A stretch of DNA of 6,043 nt from Lachnoclostridium sp. UBA7482 (GCA_002479645.1 DLOO01000049.1:1-6043), one strand, 5' to 3'. Shown: positions 1 through 6,031, counted from the first letter of the stretch. The notes: generated by a model from the sequence alone, not told the origin. Program-made: numbers and translations.

Positions 1-53
1 TTTGAGAAAAGTGTACACAAACATACGTTAAGTCTCACGGATTCAGGATATAA

Positions 54-356
54 TTATACTGTACTTTTAGAAAATTTTATAAATTCATATGGTAATCCTA
101 TATCTTCAGAATATTTACAGATTTCTATCTTTTCATCATCATTCATTTCGTCATAGAAAGGGCGCTCTGATACTTTCCAGTATGTTTTAACTTCGTCTAT
201 TTTCAATACATCACCCCATGGGGCAGTATATAATTCCCCAACTTTATATTTTCCGATTTCTTTATATACCCTCGTCGTATAACAATACCCCAGTTTAATT
301 AAATAATTTTGAATTGACTCATATTCATGTTCAGGGAATGATATTTCTTCAAACAT
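54..356 (-). CDS. Small hypothetical protein, possible ASCH/PUA-like fold
   Basis: This encodes a 100-residue soluble protein with no signal peptide or membrane segment. The start is placed at 356 because an AGGAG (367-371) lies 10 bases upstream; the in-frame ATG ten codons earlier (386) has no such site. The stretch TTRVYKEIGKYKVGELY (about residues 27-43), followed by a WGDVLKI strand and a later PFYDEM segment, resembles the pattern of small ASCH-domain (PUA-like, probably RNA-binding) proteins: a basic strand, then K-x-G-[DE], then a beta strand. That assignment is by eye and is weak. The gene is more AT-rich than its neighbours. It lies downstream of the TetR gene on the same strand with a gap of about 70 bases and no convincing terminator between, so read-through is possible. 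It is probably a real gene of unknown function. Confidence 0.6.
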   Translation of the reverse strand: MFEEISFPEHEYESIQNYLIKLGYCYTTRVYKEIGKYKVGELYTAPWGDVLKIDEVKTYWKVSERPFYDEMNDDEKIEICKYSEDIGLPYEFIKFSKSTV

Positions 357-425
357 ACAATAAATGCTCCTAACAATATAAAACATATTTTATCTTAGTA
401 TTCGCCTCTTAGCGAAATGCCCCGC

Positions 426-977
426 CTACGCAAGCGCCTGTCCTTCTTTACTTCCATACAAACGGTAAATGGCGGAAGCCACTTCCTCCACACTATCCTT
501 TTTACCGCACTCTTCCCATTTCAAAAACGAATTGAGCAGACTTCCTGCATAAGAATATAATTCATAAGGGGAAAGCTGTTTTGCCAGCCGAAGATTCTCC
601 GTCATAAATCGATTGATTCCGTCTAATAGGACTGCATGGAGCTTTTGCTTTGTCAGCGCAAGAAAATACGCCGCATACCGATCAAAATATTTCAGCGAAT
701 ACACAATATGGGAATACTCCAGAAAACGATTTTCTCCGTGAAGCTCTTGTCCCTCGTCAATATAATCCGCAATAATAATCTGCAAATAATCCGTCAAAGC
801 CTCATACGTGGATGAATAATACTTATAAAAGCTCATTCTTGCAATACCGGCTTTCTTCACAATATCCGAAATTTTAATCCGTGCAAATTCCTGTTTTTCC
901 ATCAGGGCAACGATTGCCTCCGAGATACACATTCTGGTAAATTTCGTTTTCTGACTGAATTTCTTTTTCAAAATCAT
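426..977 (-). CDS. TetR/AcrR family transcriptional regulator
   Basis: This 183-residue protein has the size and layout of a TetR repressor. The N-terminal DNA-binding part has helix 1 (about residues 12-28) and a helix-turn-helix at about 34-57, including KISDIVKKAGIARMSFYKYY, which matches the TetR pattern (I..IA..AGV....FY.YF). The C-terminal part (about 60-183) is helical and aromatic-rich, with FLEYSHIVYSLKYFDRY and a late SYAGSLLNSFLKWEECGK segment typical of the ligand-binding and dimer region. The start at 977 is supported by GGGAG (984-988) six bases upstream. It is divergent from a degV gene, and the shared gap carries a perfect inverted repeat, so it probably represses both genes. 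The ligand is unknown; a fatty acid or acyl compound is an inference from the neighbour. Confidence 0.9.
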   Translation of the reverse strand: MILKKKFSQKTKFTRMCISEAIVALMEKQEFARIKISDIVKKAGIARMSFYKYYSSTYEALTDYLQIIIADYIDEGQELHGENRFLEYSHIVYSLKYFDRYAAYFLALTKQKLHAVLLDGINRFMTENLRLAKQLSPYELYSYAGSLLNSFLKWEECGKKDSVEEVASAIYRLYGSKEGQALA

Positions 978-999
978 AATTCACTCCCATTATTCTCAA

Positions 1000-1028
1000 A
1001 ATATACAAAAACGTACTTTTTGTATATT
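1000..1028. promoter_or_regulatory. Probable TetR operator (12-bp perfect inverted repeat)
   Basis: AATATACAAAAA (1000-1011) and TTTTTGTATATT (1017-1028) are perfect inverted copies separated by CGTAC. The 29-bp site lies in the gap between the divergent regulator and degV. Its right arm covers the likely -35 region of degV and touches the candidate -10 box of the regulator, so a bound repressor would block both. TetR proteins usually bind palindromes of 15-30 bp in this position. Confidence 0.75.
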
Positions 1029-1050
1029 GTATCATAACGTGTCATATAAT
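1020..1050 (+). promoter_or_regulatory. Candidate degV promoter
   Basis: A perfect TATAAT -10 box lies at 1045-1050. The -35 is weak: TTGTAT at 1020-1025 with a 19-base spacer is the best match, and it lies inside the operator. The transcript would start near 1057 and give a leader of about 50 bases before the degV start at 1105. Confidence 0.5.
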
Positions 1051-1054
1051 ACAA
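1026..1054 (-). promoter_or_regulatory. Candidate promoter of the TetR gene
   Basis: Read on the minus strand, TTGTAT (1049-1054) and TACAAT (1026-1031) are separated by 17 bases, a normal sigma70 arrangement. The -10 box overlaps the edge of the operator and the -35 overlaps the -10 of degV on the other strand. This fits a compact, self-repressed divergent control region. Confidence 0.45.
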
Positions 1055-1104
1055 TGATATGTAGTAATAAAAACCACATTGTACTGACAAGGAAAGGAGA
1101 AACT

Positions 1105-1938
1105 ATGGTAAAATTTGTAGCCGATTCCTCTTGCGACCTTTTTGAGCTTCCCGGCGTCGAGCATTTTACTGCCGTACCGTTAATCATTTCAACCGAGGAA
1201 CGTACTTATCAGGATGACATGAATTTGGATTTGCATGAAATGCTTGACTATCTGGCATCCTACCGCGGGCGCTCCTATACGGCCTGCCCTTCACCGGATG
1301 GCTGGCTGCAGGCATTTGACGGAGCCGACGAGATTTACGTTGTAACCATCACCAGCGGTTTGTCCGGTACCTGTGCCAGTGCCAATGTAGCAAAGGAAAT
1401 GTACCTTTCGGAGCACCCGGAGGCAAAAATTCTCGTGATTGACTCCCTCTCCACCGGTCCGGAGATGCGTATGATTCTCGAAAAGCTGGCAGAGCTTAAA
1501 AATCTCGGTAAGTCCTTTGAAGAGGTCGAGAAAGAAATTGCAGATTATATGGCAAATACACACCTCTATTTCGTTCTCAAATCTCTGCACAACCTTTCGC
1601 AAAATGGACGGGTAAACAAGATTGTTGCTTCTGCGGTCGGCATTCTGCATATTAACATTCTCGGCATCGCCAGTCCGGAGGGTACCATTGCTCCGATTAA
1701 CAAATGCCGAAGCGAAAAGAAGGTTATCGAAGCAATGATGGACGAAATGGCGGCAGCCGGATACAAAGGTGCAAAGCTCCGTATCGCGCATGTGGAAAAT
1801 GAAGAATTTGCCACACGCGCAGCCGAAGCTATCCGCAACCGTTTCGGCACGGCCGACATCCTGGTTTATCCTTCCACCGGTCTATGCAGCTTTTATGCAG
1901 AACGCGGCGGTATTCTGATTGGATGCGAATGCAAATAA
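1105..1938 (+). CDS. DegV family (FakB-like) fatty-acid-binding protein
   Basis: This is a 277-residue cytoplasmic protein of normal DegV length. Family marks are visible in order: VADSSCDL at residues 5-12 (the N-terminal xDSSxDL strand), YTACPSPDGW at 58-67 (the T-x-x-P-S loop contacting the lipid carboxylate), ITSGLSGTCASA at 82-93, SLHNLSQNGRVNK at 160-172, and a C-terminal GLCSFYAERGGILIG at 259-273 that replaces the more common GPG ending and marks a clostridial subfamily. DegV/FakB proteins bind a fatty acid and present it to the kinase FakA for phosphorylation and use in phospholipid synthesis; no fakA is in this window. The start at 1105 is chosen for AGGAG (1095-1099) five bases upstream and because homology begins there; the open frame extends back to a TTG at 1027 inside the operator, which is unlikely to be used. 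Probably repressed by the divergent TetR protein. Confidence 0.92.
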   Translation: MVKFVADSSCDLFELPGVEHFTAVPLIISTEERTYQDDMNLDLHEMLDYLASYRGRSYTACPSPDGWLQAFDGADEIYVVTITSGLSGTCASANVAKEMYLSEHPEAKILVIDSLSTGPEMRMILEKLAELKNLGKSFEEVEKEIADYMANTHLYFVLKSLHNLSQNGRVNKIVASAVGILHINILGIASPEGTIAPINKCRSEKKVIEAMMDEMAAAGYKGAKLRIAHVENEEFATRAAEAIRNRFGTADILVYPSTGLCSFYAERGGILIGCECK

Positions 1939-1964
1939 AAATATCCGCCCCGCCGGGTATTTTT
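1937..1964. terminator. Bidirectional intrinsic terminator between degV and the lipoprotein gene
   Basis: The hairpin begins within the degV stop codon. AAAAATATCCG (1937-1947) pairs with CGGGTATTTTT (1954-1964) through 11 pairs, one of them G-U in RNA, around a 6-base loop. The A tract and T tract lie at the stem ends, so either strand yields a GC-rich core followed by a U run. It lies between two converging genes and probably serves both. Confidence 0.7.
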
Positions 1965-2035
1965 CGGGTTTATATTATGGATTCAAGGTCAATTAAAGAA
2001 TTTCAGTTTTGCCCTCCTGTTGTGTAAACCCAATA

Positions 2036-3565
2036 CTATTTTCGTGTAAAAACCGAATTCTCATCAACCGTCCAAACGTTACCGTCAATGGTTCCGAAAG
2101 AAAACGTATGTTCATCGGCGGACTGCAAGTATACCTCCTTGGTATCCTTAGCAAAGGAGACTACATAGTAACGCACTGTCTCATTTGTCGCTTCATTGGT
2201 AATATCTACCGGAATATTATTGTTATAGTTCTCATCCGGCTGGCTCAAAACAACCATCGTCATCGGAATACCCTCCTCAGATGCGTTGCCCTTCCACTCG
2301 CCGGTCAATGCCGTTACAACATTGGTAATATTCCCCGACCAGGTATAGAACTTCCAGCCATTGGTATAATCATACTTCAGGGTCACAGTGCAGTCGATTG
2401 TTGTTTCCATAAAATCGTTTTTCGCAACCATAACAAGCGGAATCTCTACTTCCACCTGACCATTGAGCTCCGGCATATCCGCCTTCTCAATCTTTACAAT
2501 TGCAATTTCCTCTTTTGAGAAACTGAACGTATTTCCAAGAACCGTAACCGTGCTGTAAGGACTTTGCATCAGGAACGCATTAACGCTTGCCTCATCCATT
2601 ACCAGATTGTAATTCTCAGGCATTTCTTTGCTGATATTTTCCATAATCGGAGAAATTCGGCTTATGTTCCATTCCTCATCATGCGGATTATATGCAAGCA
2701 TTGCCTCCGCCTCGATGGAATAAACCGCTTTGTCCGAGTTGGTATACTTTGCAGACAGGCGCACCTTGTCAATAAGATTATCCGTGTCAAAGTCATGAGA
2801 AATAATCTTAATGTCTGCAAGGTCTTTCAGGTAAACAGTCTCAAAATAGGGATCTTCAAGATACATACTGTAACTGCTTTCTGTCATCAGCGTAATCGTA
2901 TCCTCATCACTCAGTGTCTTCAGCATAAGCTCTTTCTCGCTGCTTTTTACCTCGGCAGCATAAATTATCCAGCGATCCGTGGATTCCCTGTATTTTACCG
3001 TAAGGTCAACAGAATAGGTAACCGCATAGACATCCGGCTGGCAGGTTCCGCTTATCGTAACGGTATCCGTAAGTTCCTTTCCGTCAAGCGTATGGTTTCC
3101 GAGCTTCATGGAGCTGATAAAATCGTCTGCCGAAGCATAGATATTCTCTCCGATGATAATGGCGCCGTAATCCGTGATCGCTTCCTTCAAAGCCTCCTCG
3201 GAAACCTCGCTGGTCAGCACCTGTTCGCCAATCTCAACATCCTTTTCCAGGCGGCTTGCCTTAATCCCCCACTTCTTACTGTCGCTCAGGCGCATGTTCA
3301 GCGTATACCCTGTTTCCACGGTACCATTTTTTCCGGTATACTTGAGAGTACAGGACACCTGTGCCTTCTTGTTGTCGCTCTTCAGTTTAACCTTATCAAT
3401 TACTACCGTGTATTCGTCCGAATCCGCATCTTCCGGAATTGCTCCGCATTTGAGCAACACCTTTCTGACCTCTTTTTCCGTCGGGTCTTCCACGCCGCAG
3501 CCCGTCATCACTGCAAGGGCAAGCATCGTTACAAGCCCCAGCAGGAGCATTTTAACTTTCTTCAT
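2036..3565 (-). CDS. Secreted lipoprotein with four ~100-residue repeats, function unknown
   Basis: The 509-residue product starts with a lipoprotein signal peptide: MKKVK, a hydrophobic stretch MLLLGLVTMLALAV (6-19), then M-T-G-C with lipidation expected at Cys23. It should be anchored outside the cell membrane. The start at 3565 is set by GGAGG (3573-3577) seven bases upstream; the ATG at 3580 overlaps this site and is spurious. Behind the signal are four diverged units, each a short helix (about 28-41, 121-134, 218-231, 323-336) followed by alternating beta strands and a charged-x-W-hydrophobic motif, with the tryptophans at 99, 199, 299 and 404. This resembles repeated NTF2/cystatin-like small domains, an inference from pattern only. 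Residues 420-509 form a separate beta-rich tail beginning GEWKG, perhaps lipocalin-like. No catalytic motif is seen. The gene has its own candidate promoter and is not obviously in an operon. Function is not recognised. Confidence 0.88.
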   Translation of the reverse strand: MKKVKMLLLGLVTMLALAVMTGCGVEDPTEKEVRKVLLKCGAIPEDADSDEYTVVIDKVKLKSDNKKAQVSCTLKYTGKNGTVETGYTLNMRLSDSKKWGIKASRLEKDVEIGEQVLTSEVSEEALKEAITDYGAIIIGENIYASADDFISSMKLGNHTLDGKELTDTVTISGTCQPDVYAVTYSVDLTVKYRESTDRWIIYAAEVKSSEKELMLKTLSDEDTITLMTESSYSMYLEDPYFETVYLKDLADIKIISHDFDTDNLIDKVRLSAKYTNSDKAVYSIEAEAMLAYNPHDEEWNISRISPIMENISKEMPENYNLVMDEASVNAFLMQSPYSTVTVLGNTFSFSKEEIAIVKIEKADMPELNGQVEVEIPLVMVAKNDFMETTIDCTVTLKYDYTNGWKFYTWSGNITNVVTALTGEWKGNASEEGIPMTMVVLSQPDENYNNNIPVDITNEATNETVRYYVVSFAKDTKEVYLQSADEHTFSFGTIDGNVWTVDENSVFTRK

Positions 3566-3666
3566 TATACTTCCTCCCATTATCCTATGCGTTTTTACGG
3601 TATGTCCGCGAAATCCAACCGCTTACACCGCTTTCCTTTCGCTCACGCGATAAAAACACTACTATC

Positions 3667-3696
3667 ACTGTATCACAAAGAGTCCGGCATTGTCTA
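3667..3696 (-). promoter_or_regulatory. Candidate promoter of the lipoprotein gene
   Basis: On the minus strand TAGACA (3691-3696) and TACAGT (3667-3672) are 18 bases apart, and the -10 is preceded by TGA, giving an extended -10 (TGnTA). The leader to the start codon would be about 95 bases. It lies downstream of the purC terminator, so the gene is likely transcribed separately from purC. Confidence 0.45.
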
Positions 3697-3735
3697 TTAC
3701 ATTTTTGTTTATTCTTCGATTCTTATTTTACATGC

Positions 3736-3765
3736 AAAAACGCGACGGTAATCAACCGCCGCGTT
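3736..3765 (-). terminator. Intrinsic terminator of purC
   Basis: On the minus strand, 15 bases past the purC stop, AACGCGGCGGT (3755-3765) pairs with ACCGTCGCGTT (3739-3749) over 11 pairs with one G-U, around the loop TGATT, and runs into a T tract (complement of 3736-3740). This is a classic strong Rho-independent terminator. Confidence 0.9.
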
Positions 3766-3780
3766 CTGTATTTTATGATT

Positions 3781-4653
3781 TTATGCAAGCTTACTTCCGG
3801 TAAGAAGCTCATAGCCCTGAAGATATTTATCAATGGTCTTCTGAGCGATTTCTTCCGGCAAGATCCAGTCATTATCCGGATTAGCTTTCAGCCAGTCACG
3901 TGCGAACTGCTTGTCGAAGGAAGGCTGTCCGTGACCTGCTTCATAACCGTCGGCCGGCCAGAATCTGGAACTGTCCGGAGTAAGCATCTCATCACCGAGT
4001 ACGATGTTGCCGTTCTCGTCAAGACCGAACTCGAACTTGGTGTCAGCAATGATGATGCCGCGGCTAAGTGCATAGTCGGCACACTTCTTGTAAAGAGCGA
4101 TGGTGTAATCACGAAGCTTGGAAGCATACTCTTCGCCCTTTCCGGGGAATCTCTTCTCGAGATATTCGATACTCTGCTCGTAGGAAATATTCTCGTCATG
4201 ATCACCGATTTCAGCCTTGGTAGAAGGAGTATAAATCGGCTCAGGCAGCTTCTGGGACTCCTGAAGCCCTTCGGGAAGCTTAATTCCGCAAACAGTACCG
4301 TCCTTCTTGTAGCTTGCCCAACCGCTTCCGGTGATATAACCGCGCACGATGCACTCTACGGGAAGCATCTCAAGCTTACGGCAAAGCATGGAGTTTCCAT
4401 CGAATTTCTCCTGACGGAAATACTCCGGCATGTCATTGACATCAACGGAAAGCATGTGATTCGGAATGATGTCCTTTGTCATGTCAAACCAGAACTTGGA
4501 CATCTGTGTAAGTACAGTACCTTTCTTGGTGATAATATTCTTAAGAATTACGTCAAAACAGCTGATGCGATCGGTTGCTACCATAACCATGCTGTCGCCG
4601 TTATCGTAGATCTCGCGTACCTTACCCTCTTTGATAGGCTTTAACTCTGTCAT
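3781..4653 (-). CDS. purC: Phosphoribosylaminoimidazole-succinocarboxamide synthase (SAICAR synthetase)
   Basis: PurC joins aspartate to CAIR using ATP to make SAICAR, a step of de novo purine synthesis in the cytoplasm. The 290-residue protein is full length for the longer bacterial and yeast-like form. Recognisable parts are the N-terminal nucleotide-binding strand KEGKVREIYDNGD (8-20) with VATDRISCFDV (25-35), the first family signature LPVECIVRGYITGSGW (97-112), and the second IADTKFEFGLD (202-212), followed by GDEMLTPDSSRFWP (220-233). The start is taken at 4653 because GAGG (4661-4664) is seven bases upstream; the ATG two codons earlier (4659) is only one base from it. It stands alone with its own promoter and terminator rather than inside a pur cluster. 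No purine riboswitch fits in the short leader. Confidence 0.97.
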   Translation of the reverse strand: MTELKPIKEGKVREIYDNGDSMVMVATDRISCFDVILKNIITKKGTVLTQMSKFWFDMTKDIIPNHMLSVDVNDMPEYFRQEKFDGNSMLCRKLEMLPVECIVRGYITGSGWASYKKDGTVCGIKLPEGLQESQKLPEPIYTPSTKAEIGDHDENISYEQSIEYLEKRFPGKGEEYASKLRDYTIALYKKCADYALSRGIIIADTKFEFGLDENGNIVLGDEMLTPDSSRFWPADGYEAGHGQPSFDKQFARDWLKANPDNDWILPEEIAQKTIDKYLQGYELLTGSKLA

Positions 4654-4709
4654 ATTCATACCTCGTATATTTTATTCGGTGTAAAAAACTGTTGGGCACA
4701 CCTGTGTCT

Positions 4710-4738
4710 ATAATAATGCTAAAAAAGAATATCGTCAA
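4710..4738 (-). promoter_or_regulatory. purC promoter
   Basis: On the minus strand TTGACG (4733-4738) and TATTAT (4710-4715) are separated by exactly 17 bases, close to sigma70 consensus. The start of transcription should fall near 4703, giving a leader of about 50 bases. A short palindrome CACA-CC-TGTG (4697-4706) lies at the expected start point and could be a regulator site, but it is too short to claim. Confidence 0.75.
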
Positions 4739-4750
4739 GATGCATTTTCA

Positions 4751-4796
4751 CTGATGCAGGGGGGCAACTGATGCAGGGGGGCAACTGATGCAGGGA
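4751..4796. repeat. 17-bp tandem repeat with G6 runs, about 2.7 copies
   Basis: The unit CTGATGCAGGGGGGCAA occurs exactly at 4751-4767 and 4768-4784, followed by a partial third copy at 4785-4795. A further GATGCA at 4739-4744 may be the decayed edge of another unit. The array ends 13 bases upstream of the purC -35 box and lies beside the mobile-element remnant. Two runs of six G make it a likely site of slippage. No recognised repeat family was identified. Confidence 0.9.
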
Positions 4797-4809
4797 GAAT
4801 ACTGTAGGA

Positions 4810-4872
4810 TTACTCCTTCCGACAGCTGTGTATTAGAAAAGGGAAAAATAACACCGCCATGCGAGCCAACAT
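4810..4872 (-). CDS. Possible 20-residue leader peptide
   Basis: A short frame begins ATG-TTG-GCT-CGC-ATG (MLARM), runs through a hydrophobic VLFFPFLIH core and ends SCRKE-TAA. Its start codon lies in the left arm of the 4844-4880 hairpin and its last codons are the Shine-Dalgarno sequence for whatever once followed. This is the geometry of leader peptides that govern antibiotic-resistance genes by ribosome stalling. It has no clear ribosome-binding site of its own, so translation is uncertain. Confidence 0.3.
   Translation of the reverse strand: MLARMAVLFFPFLIHSCRKE
4813..4820 (-). promoter_or_regulatory. Orphan Shine-Dalgarno sequence with no gene after it
   Basis: GGAAGGAG on the minus strand is the strongest ribosome-binding site in the 580-base gap, yet no ATG, GTG or TTG follows within the usual 5-12 bases, and no open frame follows before the purC promoter. 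It suggests that a coding region once started here and was deleted. Confidence 0.5.
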
Positions 4873-4887
4873 AGCGATGTCGTTTTT
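4844..4887 (-). terminator. Second intrinsic terminator or attenuator hairpin
   Basis: On the minus strand ACATCGCTATG (4870-4880) pairs with CATGGCGGTGT (4851-4861) over 11 pairs, two of them U-G, around an 8-base loop, then TATTTTT (4844-4850). A matching A run at 4883-4887 precedes the stem. The wobble pairs favour the minus strand; on the plus strand both become A-C mismatches. Confidence 0.75.
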
Positions 4888-4945
4888 AACATTCAAAATA
4901 TTCCGTTGTTGCTTCCCCGCATTTAGATATCTAGGCTATGCTCAT

Positions 4946-5032
4946 TTAACAGGAAAGCCACTTTCTGAAATAAAAAGCAGATAATATGCTTCGTTCGTTA
5001 GGGCTCCAATCGCCCCACGAGAACACATACAT
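4946..5032 (-). CDS. Possible 28-residue leader peptide inside the first hairpin
   Basis: An ATG in the left arm of the long hairpin opens a 28-codon frame beginning MYVFSWGDWSPNERS and ending RKWLSC, with its stop just beyond the terminator. A second ATG four bases later (5028) opens another 28-codon frame (beginning MCSRGAIGALTNEAYY, ending at 4942). Neither has a good ribosome-binding site. Start codons buried in an attenuator stem fit a leader-peptide control region, but two frames of equal length make either call unsure. Confidence 0.22.
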   Translation of the reverse strand: MYVFSWGDWSPNERSILSAFYFRKWLSC

Positions 5033-5039
5033 CTGCTTT
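4968..5039 (-). terminator. Long imperfect hairpin with U run (attenuator-like)
   Basis: On the minus strand AAAGCAGAT (5031-5039) pairs perfectly with ATCTGCTTT (4974-4982), followed by TTATTT. Inside, further arms stack in order: CATA/TATG (5026-5029 with 4985-4988), ACGA/TCGT (5017-5020 with 4995-4998) and GCCC/GGGC (5012-5015 with 5001-5004) around a 7-base loop. The whole 66-base span folds on itself and ends in a U tract, as a terminator would. Confidence 0.75.
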
Positions 5040-5105
5040 GAAGAGAATTAGGTTGGAATATCGAGGCTGATTCCTCACAATTCGCTTTAATTCCTTGCTT
5101 TGATA

Positions 5106-5134
5106 ATAGTATGGCATACTCCAGCAAATGTCAA
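5106..5134 (-). promoter_or_regulatory. Strong promoter of the orphan leader
   Basis: On the minus strand TTGACA (5129-5134, perfect consensus) and TACTAT (5106-5111) are 17 bases apart. An AT run (complement of 5142-5149) lies just upstream. It follows the coupling-protein stop codon by about 100 bases and drives transcription towards purC, through the hairpin region. Confidence 0.8.
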
Positions 5135-5233
5135 GTCCCCTGAAAAAATAGGGAAATGTTTCTGCTTTAACAAATGATATGACAATGACCGATGCAGCAC
5201 ACGGTATTGACTTTACAGCAAACAGTACAGCTC

Positions 5234-6031
5234 CTACTCTGCACATTTTTGCCGCATTCTCTGGCTGATGTGATATTCGGAAAGGTCTATAGGCCTTTCA
5301 AATTTGGGCAATGAGCCACGGCGGAATACCCAGTTCATAGCCAAAGGCATATGAAGTATTTTATGTAACGGCTGATTGCTTCGCTCAGAAATCATTCTTG
5401 CCGTTTCCACATCATTGCCGCCCATATAGACAATCGTATCGCAATTATCTAAAATCGTATGACTACCCTCTTGATAGCCCTGAGCAAGCTGCGCTTCGGA
5501 TTGCAGAATAAGCATTGCCGAAATACCTCTGGAACGGATATTGGATATCATATTCTCAAAGCCGTGTATCCGGCAGTTCGTTCCGAAATCGTCAAGTATA
5601 AACCTTACCGGAACCGGCAGTCGGTTGTCCTCGCACTCTTCATCGGCATAGCTGCACAGCTCATTCATCGCCTGACTGTAAAAGACATTGGCAATCGTAT
5701 CCCTTGAACGGTCTGTATCGCTAATCCCGAGGAATACTACCGTCTTTTCCCTGCCGATTGCTTTTAGGTCAAGAGCGTTATCGCCGGAAATCATTTTCCT
5801 GATTCCCGGTGAGTCAAATGCGCCTATCATTGACTGTAACGTTATGATTACGCATCCGAACGTGCGTGGAGCAGTTGACTTAAATTTCTCGTATTGAGCA
5901 CACGCCCAGCTTTCTATTCCCTTGCGCACGTTAAACAACCTGTGAGCTTCAAAAATGTGGTCAATTTCACAGCTCTCGCCCTCCTCGTATACGTTAGGAT
6001 CAATCTTTGCAAGCAGGGAAGTGGAGCTATA
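5234..6031 (-). pseudogene. VirD4/TraG-type conjugation coupling protein, C-terminal fragment
   Basis: The frame is open for 265 codons but is closed upstream by TAG at 6032-6034 and has no plausible start. Coding character runs to that stop (LLAKIDPNVYEEGESCEIDH near the N-terminus). The fragment matches the C-terminal ATPase half of Firmicute VirD4/TraG coupling proteins, which power DNA transfer through a type IV secretion channel at the membrane. Visible marks are VRFILDDFG (about 142-150, Walker B), the following IRSRGISAMLILQS (about 165-178), NCDTIVYMGG (about 196-205), and the family ending MPLAMNWVFRRGSLPKFERPIDLSEY, so the 3' end is intact. The Walker A part and membrane helices expected in the N-terminal half are absent. 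Either a nonsense mutation or an element junction explains the upstream stop; only 9 bases remain beyond it. Probably non-functional. Confidence 0.8.

Larger units (their letters stand above)
4813..5100 (-). ncRNA. Structured leader or small RNA with no downstream gene
   Basis: A transcript starting near 5100 from the promoter at 5106-5134 would contain a long hairpin ending in a U run (4968-5039), a small GAAAG-TGG-CTTTC hairpin (4953-4965), a second terminator-type hairpin (4844-4887) and an orphan ribosome-binding site. If the first hairpin terminates, a small RNA of about 130 bases results. The 5' AAAGCA near 5096-5101 can pair with the TGCTTT of the first terminator arm, a possible antiterminator. 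Most likely it is the regulatory leader of a lost gene; a stand-alone small RNA is the alternative. No known RNA family is recognised. Confidence 0.5.

Noticed and set aside
378..393. ATAAAA-CATA-TTTTAT inverted repeat upstream of the small gene
   Set aside because: Six-base AT-only arms in AT-rich DNA are expected by chance.
401..421. TTCGC-CTCTTA-GCGAA hairpin after the TetR gene
   Set aside because: The stem is only five pairs and no T run follows on the minus strand, so it is not called a terminator.
1291..1859. Minus-strand open frames within degV
   Set aside because: They lie opposite a well-supported DegV protein and show no family features.
1966..2031. GGGTTTA and TAAACCC inverted pair flanking the degV-lipoprotein gap
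   Set aside because: Only seven bases paired over more than 50 bases apart; probably chance, and the better terminator is at 1937-1964.
2564..3751. Long plus-strand open frame of 395 codons opposite the lipoprotein gene
   Set aside because: It is antisense to a gene with a clear signal peptide and ribosome-binding site, has no ribosome-binding site or recognisable domain, and crosses the lipoprotein gene's start and promoter.
3775..4644. Plus-strand open frame of 289 codons opposite purC
   Set aside because: It is the mirror of an unmistakable PurC reading frame; such shadows arise from codon bias.
4654..4703. Purine riboswitch in the purC leader
   Set aside because: The leader is only about 50 bases and lacks the paired-loop structure of a purine aptamer and any terminator before the start codon.
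4974..5039. Integron attC-like site, suggested by a GTTAGGGC motif within a long inverted repeat
   Set aside because: The motif lies in the middle of the hairpin, the matching RYYYAAC core is absent, and no integron integrase or cassette is present.
4998..5246. 82-codon minus-strand frame overlapping the end of the coupling-protein fragment
   Set aside because: It overlaps the coupling-protein stop and then runs across a strong promoter and half of a hairpin; no domain is visible. A short overlapping downstream gene cannot be fully excluded.
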